From positions 5,167 to 69,166 of the forward strand of contig JBGTFE010000062.1 of NCBI GenBank assembly GCA_041747435.1: 64,000 bases of DNA, given 5' to 3'. Made by a program: the position numbers and the translations under genes. Every line of letters starts with the position of its first letter. Positions within the stretch are counted from its first letter, which is position 1. This document shows positions 1 through 6,762 of this stretch, piece after piece. The notes beneath the pieces are model-generated. The model searched no databases, was not told the DNA's origin, and was given only the letters and a program-made list of their open reading frames with translations. Origin of the DNA: JBGTFE01 sp041747435. GTDB lineage: Bacteria > Acidobacteriota > Blastocatellia > Pyrinomonadales > Pyrinomonadaceae.

Positions 1-1
1 A

Positions 2-535
2 AAAGCCGATCTTTCGGTCTATCGCCCTTCGACGAATGTCTGGTACGTGCTCCGAACCGCGGATCTGGGTGTGACGATCAAGGCTTTCGGCGTCAGCGGA
101 GATATTCCCGCGATCGGCGATTTTGACGGTGACGGAAAGATCGATCTTTCTATTTTCCGTCCGTCAGTTGGCGATTGGTGGTATTCAAGCAGCGCCGATA
201 ACGGATTGAAGGCTACGCATTTCGGCTCGGACGGCGATATTCCGACCGCGGGAGATTATGACGGCGACGGACGAACGGATCTGGCGGTATTTCGCCCGTC
301 AACAAACATCTGGTATTCATTGCGGACAACCAGTGGATTCGTTGCGCTGCAGTGGGGTTCAGCGGGCGATATTCCTACTGTTGGCGATTATGACGGCGAC
401 GGACGAGAAGATATTTCGATTTTCCGACCGTCAACCGGAGTTTGGTATGTTTTGCGGAGCTCGAATGGCACCGCGCTGATCGAGCAGTTTGGCTTAAACG
501 GCGATCTACCCGCTCCAACGTATGACGCGCCGTAA
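2..535 (+). CDS. VCBS/FG-GAP repeat protein, C-terminal part
   Basis: The reading frame is open from the window edge, so the gene starts upstream and only the last 177 residues are visible. The fragment is built of tandem units of about 52 residues, each carrying a calcium-binding-like loop such as GDYDGDGRTDLAVFRPS followed by a WYxLR segment. This is the FG-GAP/VCBS beta-propeller type found in large secreted or surface proteins. The protein stops directly after the last repeat with no membrane anchor or sorting domain. Family knowledge suggests an extracellular ligand-binding or structural role; the substrate cannot be told from this part. It ends 17 bp from the convergent comF gene. Confidence 0.85.
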   Translation, partial: KADLSVYRPSTNVWYVLRTADLGVTIKAFGVSGDIPAIGDFDGDGKIDLSIFRPSVGDWWYSSSADNGLKATHFGSDGDIPTAGDYDGDGRTDLAVFRPSTNIWYSLRTTSGFVALQWGSAGDIPTVGDYDGDGREDISIFRPSTGVWYVLRSSNGTALIEQFGLNGDLPAPTYDAP

Positions 536-552
536 AGGTGTTTTGAGTAGAT

Positions 553-1275
553 TCAAATTGCGCGGGCAACGGTTAATACGAAAACCTTGTCCGCGCCTTT
601 TTTCTTTAAAATTTTGGCACAGTTTGAAACGGTTGCGCCGGTCGTAAAAACGTCGTCGACGAGCAGGATCTTTTTATTTTCAAAAAATTTGGGGCGCTTT
701 ACGTCAAACGCGTTTTTCACCGTCATTTCACGCGCTTTTCGATCCATTGCAGCGCGGTGAACCGGTGTGTGGACGTTGCGGATAAGACTTTGCTCGTCAA
801 GACTGATCCCGGCATTTTTTGAAAGAATTCGCGCCAAAACAGCTGCTTGATTAAAACCGCGTTCGAGAAAACGCTTTTTTGAAAGCGGAACCGGAACGAT
901 CACCTCGGCGTCGTAAAAGGCGGAATTCTCAAAAGCTTTTGTGAAAAGATCTCTTAGCTTTGCCGAAACGAAAGGTTCGGTTTTTAGATGAAGGATCGAA
1001 GCCGCAAGCCCGTGTTCGTAAATTCCGATAGCTTGCGCCGAATCGTACAAATGTTCGTCGCAGCGGCGACAAAAGGTCTCAAAGTCGGTTTTTCCTTCCT
1101 TTAAATATGCGCCGCATTTAACGCAAAGAATTTCGTTACCGGTAAACAGGCGAGTTTTTTTCCAGCACGCCTCACAAACTACGCCGTCGGCGGAATTTTC
1201 AACCGACTTTGTGCAGATCGCGCAAGCTTGCGGATAAACGACAGTGAGCAATGAATCGTAGATTCTATTAAGCAT
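553..1275 (-). CDS. comF: ComF family phosphoribosyltransferase-like protein
   Basis: The 240-residue product has the ComFC layout. An N-terminal zinc-ribbon region carries several CxxC pairs (CAIC, CEAC, CVKC, CRRC). A type I phosphoribosyltransferase fold follows, with the PRPP-binding loop ILLVDDVFTTGAT near residue 210. ComF proteins take part in natural transformation, probably handling incoming single-stranded DNA in the cytoplasm; some relatives have other PRTase roles. It lies downstream of the DksA-like gene, separated by a repeat with a perfect 11-bp inverted arm. No good Shine-Dalgarno is seen, because the upstream bases belong to that repeat. Length is normal for the family. Confidence 0.85.
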   Translation of the reverse strand: MLNRIYDSLLTVVYPQACAICTKSVENSADGVVCEACWKKTRLFTGNEILCVKCGAYLKEGKTDFETFCRRCDEHLYDSAQAIGIYEHGLAASILHLKTEPFVSAKLRDLFTKAFENSAFYDAEVIVPVPLSKKRFLERGFNQAAVLARILSKNAGISLDEQSLIRNVHTPVHRAAMDRKAREMTVKNAFDVKRPKFFENKKILLVDDVFTTGATVSNCAKILKKKGADKVFVLTVARAI

Positions 1276-1289
1276 AAATTAGAAATGAG

Positions 1290-1335
1290 ATACGAGAGCA
1301 AAAAAACTTCTCGTATCTCACGTCTCAGATTTCAC
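1290..1335. repeat. Period-7 repeat containing an 11-bp inverted repeat
   Basis: Read on the minus strand, consecutive 7-mers GTGAAAT, CTGAGAC, GTGAGAT and ACGAGAA follow one another. GAGATACGAGA at the left end pairs perfectly with TCTCGTATCTC. It fills the gap between the DksA-like gene and comF. It is not a classical terminator, because the T-run lies in the loop. Confidence 0.6.
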
Positions 1336-1342
1336 TTAAAAA

Positions 1343-1696
1343 CTATTCTTCGTCGAGCAAACCCTGCTCAAGCAATTCCTGGCAATTCAGGCAATAGCGC
1401 GCCCACGGAATCGCCGCAAGACGTTTCGGATTGATCTCGTTTTCGCAGTTTTGGCAAAGTCCGTATTCGTCGTCTTCGATGCGCAAAAGCGCTTCGTCAA
1501 CCAGAACCAACTGTCGGCTTTCATTTTCCGACACCGCCAGCATCACGTTTTTCGAATAATTTCGAACCGCCAGATCAACCGGATCGGGTGTTTCGGAATC
1601 GTCGACCGAGAGATCGTTATCCTTTAATTTTTCAATAAGCACATCGCGCTCGGCGATCAGCTTTGCCTTAATTTCTTTTACGTTCGCTTTTGTCAT
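1343..1696 (-). CDS. DksA/TraR family zinc-finger transcription factor
   Basis: The product has 117 residues with an N-terminal coiled-coil half and a C-terminal four-cysteine zinc finger (CQNC ... CLNC). Between the helices lies D38-P-V-D41-L-A43, which fits the DxxDxA coiled-coil tip that DksA inserts into the RNA polymerase secondary channel. The protein is therefore predicted to modulate initiation, for example at ribosomal operons, possibly with ppGpp. Its start codon overlaps the rlmH stop as ATGA, so it belongs to the obgE-nadD-rsfS-rlmH operon. The sequence cannot decide whether it acts as the main DksA or as a shorter TraR/YbiI-type paralogue. Confidence 0.85.
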   Translation of the reverse strand: MTKANVKEIKAKLIAERDVLIEKLKDNDLSVDDSETPDPVDLAVRNYSKNVMLAVSENESRQLVLVDEALLRIEDDEYGLCQNCENEINPKRLAAIPWARYCLNCQELLEQGLLDEE

Positions 1697-2133
1697 TTCT
1701 GATACGGAAACCCTTTGATAATTGTATATGCTCTATATAATTGCTCTACCAAAACGACACGAGCCATTTCGTGCGTCAAAGTAAGAAACGATAAGGATAA
1801 ACTAAAGTCTGCCCTTTCGACAACCTCCGAAGTGACGCCTTCCGCGCCGCCGATGACAAAAATCGCTTCCTTTAAACCGCGATTCTGCCATTTTTCAATT
1901 TCCCGAGCTAATTCCGGCGATGATATCGAGCGTCCATTCACGTCCAATAAACAGACGAAATGGCTTTGATTCAGGTTTTCAAGAATTCGTTTGCTCTCGG
2001 TTTCCTTTGTGCCGTCTTTGAGTTCAGTAATTTCACATTTTACAAAATGCGAAAGGCGCCGGCAGTATTCTTCCTGCAGCGCCCGCCAGTTTTTGTCTTT
2101 GGTTTTTCCGACCCAAACAAAACGGAATTTCAT
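1693..2133 (-). CDS. rlmH: 23S rRNA (pseudouridine1915-N3)-methyltransferase RlmH
   Basis: At 146 residues this SPOUT-class enzyme has the expected size. The SAM-binding knot motif FVIGGAEGV is present, as is the strongly conserved C-terminus with LTHEMARVVLVEQLYRAY and a terminal GFPYQK (HxxP-like YHK in relatives). RlmH methylates pseudouridine 1915 in helix 69 of assembled 70S ribosomes. It overlaps rsfS upstream and the DksA-like gene downstream by a few bases, indicating translational coupling in a ribosome-function operon. Confidence 0.95.
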   Translation of the reverse strand: MKFRFVWVGKTKDKNWRALQEEYCRRLSHFVKCEITELKDGTKETESKRILENLNQSHFVCLLDVNGRSISSPELAREIEKWQNRGLKEAIFVIGGAEGVTSEVVERADFSLSLSFLTLTHEMARVVLVEQLYRAYTIIKGFPYQK

Positions 2134-2558
2134 AAGTTTTCGGGAATCTCAACCTTTTTAGCATCGCGCCAGAGACGTTCGAGATCATAAAAATCGCGTG
2201 CTTCTTTTTCAAAGATATGCACGATAAAATCGCCGTAATCGAGCAAGATCCATTCCGCCGAGCGATAACCTTCGATGCGGATCGCCTTTGTTTTCAGTTG
2301 TTTTTTTAACTGTTCGGAAATTTCGTCCGAAACGGCTTGAACCTGTCGCTGATTCGCACCGCTGACGATAATAAAAAATTCGGTGAAGCTCGCGACCTCG
2401 CGCAGATCGAGCGCGATGATATCAAACGCCTTCTTTTCATCCGCGCACCGAATCGCGAGCTTAACCGTTTCGTCTAAATCGCTGTAAGGCGTTACGGTCG
2501 TTATTATCTCGAGCGTTTTCGTCTCGTGCTGTAAAGTTTTTTCCTGTGTAGCTTCCAT
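2130..2558 (-). CDS. rsfS: Ribosomal silencing factor RsfS
   Basis: The 142-residue protein contains the RsfS/Iojap fold. Conserved stretches include FDIIALDLREVASFTEFF, the SGANQRQVQAVSDEI region, and the C-terminal WILLDYGDFIVHIFEKEAR. RsfS binds L14 and blocks joining of the 30S and 50S subunits in starvation. About 25 residues precede the core domain, slightly longer than usual. The start codon overlaps the nadD stop by one base and the gene overlaps rlmH. The nadD-rsfS-rlmH order is common across bacteria, which supports all three calls. Confidence 0.95.
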   Translation of the reverse strand: MEATQEKTLQHETKTLEIITTVTPYSDLDETVKLAIRCADEKKAFDIIALDLREVASFTEFFIIVSGANQRQVQAVSDEISEQLKKQLKTKAIRIEGYRSAEWILLDYGDFIVHIFEKEARDFYDLERLWRDAKKVEIPENL

Positions 2559-3220
2559 TATTTATAAATCTGATATTTTTCGATGTATTTTGCAACTTCG
2601 TCCGTCACGTCCGAGCGCCACGTTTCGTCGTCTTCGCGAATTTTTCGCCGAATTTCCGTCGCGGCAACGTCAAGTTGAACGGCGTCCGTAATATAGATTT
2701 TGGATTTTGGATTCTGGATTTTGGATTTGTTTTCCCTCTTCCTCAAATCAATGATCCTTTCACGAATTTCGTCAGTTATATGCGAAAATCCAATCTCGTA
2801 ATCGGGACGCGTAACGACGATGATATTAACAAGCGTCAAAACCGTTTCCCACTCGCGCCAGGTCGCGATCTCTTCCCACGAATCCGCGCCCATCACAAAA
2901 AATATTTCGGCATCGTGCAGCTTATTTTTGATGCGCGTCAAGGTTTCAACCGTGTATGGTTTTTCAGGAACTTCGAGCTCGATCTTCGAGACATTTATAC
3001 CCGTTAAATTATTTGTTGCGAGAGCAAGCATCGCAAACCGATGAAAAGCCGAGGTCGGTTTTTTTCTTTTTTTATGCGGTGCGTGAAACGCGGGAACAAG
3101 AACGAATTCATCGAGTTTGAAAACTTCGGTCAGTGTTTGCGCGATCTCCAAATGCCCGCGATGAACCGGATCAAAGCTTCCACCGTAAAAAGCGACGCGC
3201 GCGCCTTTATCCGATCTCAT
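2558..3220 (-). CDS. nadD: Nicotinate-nucleotide adenylyltransferase NadD
   Basis: The nucleotidyltransferase motif GGSFDPVHRGHL is close to the N-terminus and MGADSWEEIATWREW follows mid-protein, as in NadD. The enzyme adenylates nicotinate mononucleotide in NAD synthesis. I chose the ATG at 3220 because the protein then starts just before the fold; an upstream in-frame ATG at 3247 would add nine residues. The gene begins inside the end of obgE. A period-7 tandem repeat is inserted in frame near residue 170 and is translated as SKIQNPKSKI, just before the C-terminal ATEIR signature. The reading frame is intact, so the enzyme is probably active. Confidence 0.92.
   Translation of the reverse strand: MRSDKGARVAFYGGSFDPVHRGHLEIAQTLTEVFKLDEFVLVPAFHAPHKKRKKPTSAFHRFAMLALATNNLTGINVSKIELEVPEKPYTVETLTRIKNKLHDAEIFFVMGADSWEEIATWREWETVLTLVNIIVVTRPDYEIGFSHITDEIRERIIDLRKRENKSKIQNPKSKIYITDAVQLDVAATEIRRKIREDDETWRSDVTDEVAKYIEKYQIYK
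2697..2728. repeat. Heptamer tandem repeat inside nadD
   Basis: Four consecutive 7-mers are seen on the plus strand: ATTTTGG, ATTTTGG, ATTCTGG and ATTTTGG, followed by a partial unit. They lie inside nadD and are translated on the minus strand without a frameshift. The same unit recurs between rpmA and rplU. Confidence 0.9.
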
Positions 3221-4256
3221 AAGCTTCCGCCTTTGTTTGTAGATCAAGGTCGATCGATTTTAAATGCGTCAGTTTCTCGGCGACTGCAGATACCAGTTCT
3301 TTTATGCCCCGATTTGTCACAGACGAAATTTCGAGAAATTCGGTGCCGTCCTTTTCCGCGCGTTTTTTCAAATTTTCCAATCTTTCCGGCTCATCTAGAG
3401 CGTCGAGTTTTGTCGCAACGACAATTTGCGGACGCCCGGCAAGATCTTCACTATATTTTGCCAACTCGCGGTTGATGATTTCGTAATCCTCGACCGGATC
3501 TCGATCGGAAACTGAGGAAACATCGACCAGATGAAGAATCAATTTTGTCCGCTCGACATGCCGCAAAAATCGATCGCCGAGTCCTGCGCCTTCCGATGCG
3601 CCTTCGATCAAACCCGGAATGTCCGCAACCACGAATGTTTTAAAATCGCCGAGGTCGACGACACCGAGATTCGGCTCAAGCGTTGTGAAAGGATAATCGG
3701 CGATCTTTGGTCGCGCCGCGGAAATTACTGAGATCAAAGTCGATTTTCCTGCATTCGGAAATCCGACCAACCCGACGTCGGCGATCAATTTTAATTCCAG
3801 CTGCAATTCTTTTTCTTCGCCCGGTCGCCCGGTGTAATGAAATCTTGGCGCGCGGCGCGTCGGCGTCGCAAAATGCTGGTTTCCCCAGCCGCCTTTGCCG
3901 CCTTTTGCGGCTAAAAACCTCTGCCCCGGCTCGGTAAAATCAAAAAGAAGTTCTTCTGATTCCGCATCAAAAACCTGCGTTCCGACCGGAACTTTTACCG
4001 TCGCATCCTCGCCGTCGCGCCCGTGGCGGTTTGAGCCTTCGCCGTGCCGCCCGCGTTCTGCCTTGTGCTCGGGATTGTAACGTAAATGCAAAAGCGTATT
4101 TAATCCTGCGTCGGATTCCATCCAGACGCTGCCGCCAACTCCGCCATCGCCGCCCGAAGGTCCGCCGCGCGGCACGAATTTTTCGCGCCGGAAAGCCGTA
4201 ACGCCGTTTCCGCCGCCGCCGGCTTTAACCATTATTTTTACGCGGTCGATAAACAT
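3207..4256 (-). CDS. obgE: GTPase ObgE/CgtA
   Basis: The 349-residue protein starts with the glycine-rich Obg fold (roughly residues 1-158, many GGxGG turns). A G domain follows, with P-loop GFPNAGKS, switch/G3 DIPGLIEGAS and the NKxD-like TKLD. It stops after the G domain and has no OCT extension, a normal variant. Obg GTPases bind the 50S subunit and link ribosome maturation to stress signalling. It is the first gene of the operon running to comF. Upstream is the orphan structured-RNA locus, so an obgE promoter should lie in the 75 bp at 4257-4331 or transcripts read through. Confidence 0.96.
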   Translation of the reverse strand: MFIDRVKIMVKAGGGGNGVTAFRREKFVPRGGPSGGDGGVGGSVWMESDAGLNTLLHLRYNPEHKAERGRHGEGSNRHGRDGEDATVKVPVGTQVFDAESEELLFDFTEPGQRFLAAKGGKGGWGNQHFATPTRRAPRFHYTGRPGEEKELQLELKLIADVGLVGFPNAGKSTLISVISAARPKIADYPFTTLEPNLGVVDLGDFKTFVVADIPGLIEGASEGAGLGDRFLRHVERTKLILHLVDVSSVSDRDPVEDYEIINRELAKYSEDLAGRPQIVVATKLDALDEPERLENLKKRAEKDGTEFLEISSVTNRGIKELVSAVAEKLTHLKSIDLDLQTKAEAYEIG

Positions 4257-4331
4257 AAGTATTAATAATTGTAAAATTTATGAATTAGGGAAGCAAAAGC
4301 AGGATGAACGCGCGTGATCCAAAAGTAATCA

Positions 4332-4840
4332 GGCGCCGCAATCGATCTCTCAAAAGCGGCGCCCAATTTTTGCCTTAAAATAAATACCGTTTAACGGGTA
4401 TCTGACTTAAGGTGGCAAATCTCACATGTACACGCTCGATTTGCCGATTTTGTATTCCGAAGCGGCTCGCGGCGAGTTCACTCCGGTCAGCACACAAATT
4501 GCTTTCACATTTCGCTTGCGTTTCTCTCGAAACACCGTGCCGATAGGTTTTTGTTCTGGTGGCTTTTCCTCCACCGCCGGTTACGTTCCCGGCAACGAGG
4601 CTCGTGTGCCGAAGCACTCGAGCGACTTTGCTCTCTCTAGCTGTTCCTTTCCAAAGAGCGTTGCCCGTTTTTATCCGAACAACTCGAAAAGTCTCGCAAC
4701 TTTTCTAGCAAGCCTTTCGGCTCGGTTCAGGGCGTTAATAACAGCTCGCTTCCGTCTTTCGCTGCCCTCAAACAATGCGTCACCGCTCTGTTCGCCTCTC
4801 CCTGATCCGGTCAAACGCCCGTGAGCAATTTGACTTTGTA
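4332..4840 (-). ncRNA. Orphan structured RNA of about 500 nt (candidate)
   Basis: No convincing protein is encoded here, but a consensus promoter at 4847-4874 points into the segment. The minus-strand transcript is dense in hairpins. Examples are GGCAAATC (4414-4421) pairing with its exact complement at 4438-4445; CTCG-GTGC-UUCG-GCAC-CGAG; GCCGG/CCGGC; GGTGG/CCACC; AGCC-GAAA-GGCT; and GTTTC-GAGA-GAAAC. The 3' end has CCTTAA/TTAAGG at 4373-4412 and a perfect 8-bp GC stem at 4332-4363. Signatures of RNase P, tmRNA and SRP RNA were sought and not found. Transcript ends are approximate. An Acidobacteria RNA class such as Acido-Lenti-1 is possible but I could not confirm it from memory. Confidence 0.6.
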
Positions 4841-4846
4841 GATGTG

Positions 4847-4874
4847 ATTCTACACGAGTAATTTTCTTTGTCAA
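4847..4874 (-). promoter_or_regulatory. Sigma-70 promoter of the orphan RNA
   Basis: On the minus strand a perfect -35 TTGACA (4869-4874) is followed after 16 bp by the -10 TAGAAT (4847-4852). The start site is expected near 4840. It is among the best promoters in the window and has no open reading frame immediately downstream. Confidence 0.75.
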
Positions 4875-4926
4875 GCAGAAAATACTTTAAGTTTTAGCCT
4901 TATTTTACGGGCTTTTTTTGAAATTC

Positions 4927-5043
4927 TGTGGAAAACTTTTTGGGTCACCTGTGGATAAACCTGTGGAAAATCCGGCAAGCATTTTCAAGTCACAATTTAC
5001 GATTTGGCGCTATTTGAATGAAACTAAATCTGCCTGTGGAAAA
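4927..5043 (-). other. Cluster of four DnaA-box-like 9-mers
   Basis: Four same-orientation 9-mers are present: TGTGGAAAA at 4927-4935, TGTGGATAA at 4950-4958, TGTGGAAAA at 4962-4970 and TGTGGAAAA at 5035-5043. The second is the exact complement of the DnaA box TTATCCACA; the others are the one-mismatch form TTTTCCACA used in some bacteria. I noticed no other exact copies while reading the window. They sit between the AT-rich stretch at 5049-5099 and the orphan-RNA promoter. This could be a replication origin element or a DnaA-controlled regulatory site. Confidence 0.5.
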
Positions 5044-5048
5044 CCGTC

Positions 5049-5099
5049 AAAAATCATTTTGAAAAAAAATTTTCAAATCAAAAAAAAGTTAATTTTTTG
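5049..5099. other. AT-rich stretch next to DnaA-box cluster
   Basis: About 51 bp with only about six G/C bases, including the inverted repeat TTTGAAAA/TTTTCAAA. In composition it resembles a DNA unwinding element, but runs of A and T next to a terminator are also common, so the assignment is tentative. Confidence 0.35.
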
Positions 5100-5110
5100 T
5101 CGGTTTTGCC

Positions 5111-5147
5111 AAAATAAAAACGCACACGTCGCAAAATGACGTGTGCG
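5111..5147 (-). terminator. Rho-independent terminator of rplU-rpmA
   Basis: On the minus strand GCACACGTC (5138-5146) pairs perfectly with GACGTGTGC (5122-5130) and is followed by a T-rich tail, GTTTTTATTTT. It lies 23 bp after the rpmA stop. Confidence 0.85.
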
Positions 5148-5169
5148 CTCAACAAAAATTCCGAAAATT

Positions 5170-5454
5170 TTATGCGGCTTTGGGTTCAAGCTCTGCCGCG
5201 CCTTCGGCGTAAACGCTGATGAACTTCCCTTTTTGACCTTTGTTTTCAAATTTGACGAAACCTTCGATCAAAGCGAAAAGCGTGTCGTCTTTTCCGCGAC
5301 CGACGTTTTTGCCAGGTTTCCATTTTGTTCCGCGCTGGCGAGCGAGGATATTTCCGCCGAGAACTTTTTCACCGCCAAATTTTTTCAAACCCAATCGCTG
5401 CGCGGCTGAATCGCGTCCGTTTCTCGATGAGCCAACTCCTTTTTTATGAGCCAT
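5170..5454 (-). CDS. rpmA: 50S ribosomal protein L27
   Basis: The 94-residue product starts MAHKKGVGSSRNGRDS, the classical L27 N-terminus, whose tail reaches the peptidyl-transferase centre, and continues with the GGNILARQRGT motif. A longer in-frame start at 5508 would prepend residues encoded by the heptamer repeat (FQIQNPQSKIQN) and is rejected. It follows rplU after a 77-bp gap filled with repeat and ends at a strong terminator. The C-terminus is a few residues longer than in E. coli. Confidence 0.97.
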   Translation of the reverse strand: MAHKKGVGSSRNGRDSAAQRLGLKKFGGEKVLGGNILARQRGTKWKPGKNVGRGKDDTLFALIEGFVKFENKGQKGKFISVYAEGAAELEPKAA

Positions 5455-5460
5455 ATTTCG

Positions 5461-5521
5461 ATTTTGGATTTTGGATTGCGGATTTTGGATTTGAAAACCA
5501 AAAACCAAAGACCAAAAACCA
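5461..5521. repeat. Double heptamer tandem repeat between rplU and rpmA
   Basis: Two blocks of 7-mers lie back to back: ATTTTGG, ATTTTGG, ATTGCGG, ATTTTGG, then AAAACCA, AAAACCA, AAGACCA, AAAACCA. The second is roughly the reverse complement type of the first, so the whole can fold back on itself. It occupies nearly all of the rplU-rpmA spacer. Confidence 0.9.
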
Positions 5522-5531
5522 TTCCTCCAAG

Positions 5532-5822
5532 TTAAATCTTATCTATCTTAATTTCCGTGTAATTTTGACGGTGACCTTGTGTGCGTTTGTACTGTTTGCG
5601 GCGTTTTTTCTTAAAAACGATGATCTTTTCGCCGCGCCCGTGTCCGACGACGGTCGCTTTTACACTGACGCCGCCAATTTTTGCGTCTTTGCCGGTCCCG
5701 GTAACCAGAGCATCGAGTTCGACTTTTTTGCCTTCCTTTTCGTCGATCGTCGGCACGCGAAGAGTTTGACCTTCTTCGACCGCAAACTGTTTTCCGCCGG
5801 TTTTAATAATTGCGTAACTCAT
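5532..5822 (-). CDS. rplU: 50S ribosomal protein L21
   Basis: The 96-residue protein begins MSYAIIKTGGKQFAVEEGQ and ends with the L21 signature KRTQGHRQNYTEIKI. Both are diagnostic, and the length is normal. L21 binds 23S rRNA domain II together with L20. It is the first gene of the rplU-rpmA transcript. A good GGAG ribosome-binding site lies upstream, and a consensus promoter sits about 55 bp before the start. Confidence 0.97.
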   Translation of the reverse strand: MSYAIIKTGGKQFAVEEGQTLRVPTIDEKEGKKVELDALVTGTGKDAKIGGVSVKATVVGHGRGEKIIVFKKKRRKQYKRTQGHRQNYTEIKIDKI

Positions 5823-5876
5823 TTTTGTTGTTCTCCTTGCCTAGAGCACAAACTTGCTCGACAGCCGAAACTCAAG

Positions 5877-5905
5877 ATTATAGAGAAAACCTGCGGCAAG
5901 GTCAA
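5877..5905 (-). promoter_or_regulatory. Promoter of rplU-rpmA
   Basis: Minus strand: -35 TTGACC (5900-5905), 17-bp spacer, -10 TATAAT (5877-5882). The leader to rplU is about 48 nt. It lies within the rplU-hpt gap. Confidence 0.75.
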
Positions 5906-5964
5906 TCGCCGGAGCGCGGGCAACCGCACCCGCAAAGATTGTGGCAGCTATCGAAATCGTTTTT

Positions 5965-6005
5965 GAACGCTTCACGTTCAACGCAGGCAAGGCTGCCTGC
6001 GTTCC
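5965..6005 (-). repeat. REP-like paired-hairpin element, copy 1
   Basis: On the minus strand the unit reads GGAACGCAGGCAG-CCT-TGCCTGCGTT followed directly by the small hairpin GAACG-TGAAG-CGTTC. It resembles the copies at 47302-47340 and 44996-45024. It lies 10 bp past the hpt stop. Confidence 0.7.
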
Positions 6006-6014
6006 AATCGTAAA

Positions 6015-6587
6015 TCAAATCTCCGCCGGATTTTTGACGGCGGCGATAAACGGCAGATTTCTGTAGCGCCCGGCGGCGTCCAAGCCATAGCCGACGACAA
6101 ATTTGTTCTCGATCTGAAAACCGCAATAGTCGATTTTCAGCTCGGTTTTTACGCGCGGCTCGGGTTTATCGAGCAAGGTAGCGATCTTCAACGATTTCGC
6201 GCCCCGCGATCCTAAAATTTCCATCAGGCGAAAGAGCGTTAAACCGGTGTCGATAATATCTTCGCAGACGATCACGTCTTTTCCGCGAATCGAATTCGTC
6301 AGATCCTTTAAAATTTCAACGTCGCCGGTCGAAACGGTGCCATCCTTGTAGCTCGAAACCGCCATAAAATCTATCGAAAGCTTAAGATCGATCTCGCGCA
6401 TCAAGTCCGACAAAAAGATCACCGAACCTTTCAGCACGCCGATCAAAACGAGTTCTTTGCCGGCGTATTCGCGCGTGATTTGCCGCCCGATCTCAGCCAC
6501 GCGCGCTTTTATTTGATCCGCGGAAAACATTACCTCTAGGTTTGTATTATTCATTTCGCTCGATTCCTTGGCTGTTTGCGTTTCCAT
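6015..6587 (-). CDS. hpt: Hypoxanthine phosphoribosyltransferase
   Basis: The 190-residue enzyme shows the type I PRTase signature VIVCEDIIDTGLTL and the purine-binding C-terminal region with KFVVGYGLD. It converts hypoxanthine or guanine plus PRPP to IMP or GMP in purine salvage. I place the start at 6587 (METQT), which has a GGGAG ribosome-binding site 8 bp upstream. A longer frame back to 6728 would translate the period-7 repeat and is unlikely. The gene sits alone between rplU and the divergent RpiB-like gene. It fits functionally with the nucleoside permeases and purine nucleoside phosphorylase at the far end of the window. Confidence 0.95.
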   Translation of the reverse strand: METQTAKESSEMNNTNLEVMFSADQIKARVAEIGRQITREYAGKELVLIGVLKGSVIFLSDLMREIDLKLSIDFMAVSSYKDGTVSTGDVEILKDLTNSIRGKDVIVCEDIIDTGLTLFRLMEILGSRGAKSLKIATLLDKPEPRVKTELKIDYCGFQIENKFVVGYGLDAAGRYRNLPFIAAVKNPAEI

Positions 6588-6657
6588 TTTTAATCTCCCG
6601 CGATTCGTATGTGTTTTTGGAAATATATTTGAGCGGAAGAAAAAGGTCAAATCTGAT

Positions 6658-6692
6658 AAAGTAAAAAGTGAAAGTGCAAAGGTGAAAAGACA
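6658..6692. repeat. A-rich period-7 repeat between hpt and the RpiB-like gene
   Basis: Successive 7-mers AAAGTAA, AAAGTGA, AAGTGCA, AAGGTGA and AAAGACA run without gaps. A T-rich partly complementary stretch follows up to about 6755, so the region can fold back. Confidence 0.6.
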
Positions 6693-6762
6693 AGAAAGCG
6701 AATTAGATTTGAAGTCGCACTTTTTCACATTTTGAGCTTTTTAACTCTTTCACTTTAAAAAT

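Noticed and set aside
4332..4372. Plus-strand terminator hairpin
   Set aside because: The 8-bp GC stem has only five T after it and no plus-strand gene precedes it; more likely the 3' stem of the minus-strand RNA.
4332..4840. RNase P RNA, tmRNA or SRP RNA
   Set aside because: The invariant segments (GAGGAAAGTC region, tRNA-like CCA end, GGAAGGAAGCAGC loop) are not present on either strand.
4375..4874. Small ORFs on both strands in the obgE-rpmA gap
   Set aside because: They lie across the hairpin-dense RNA, overlap one another on both strands, have odd composition and no ribosome-binding sites.
2697..5521. CRISPR-like array from the ATTTTGG repeats
   Set aside because: Units are 7 nt with no spacers of 30-40 nt, and no cas genes are present.
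5325..5966. 213-residue plus-strand ORF
   Set aside because: It runs antisense through rpmA and rplU, which are certain, and crosses the heptamer repeats.
6588..6728. N-terminal extension of hpt
   Set aside because: The extra 47 codons translate the intergenic repeat; a good ribosome-binding site precedes the ATG at 6587.
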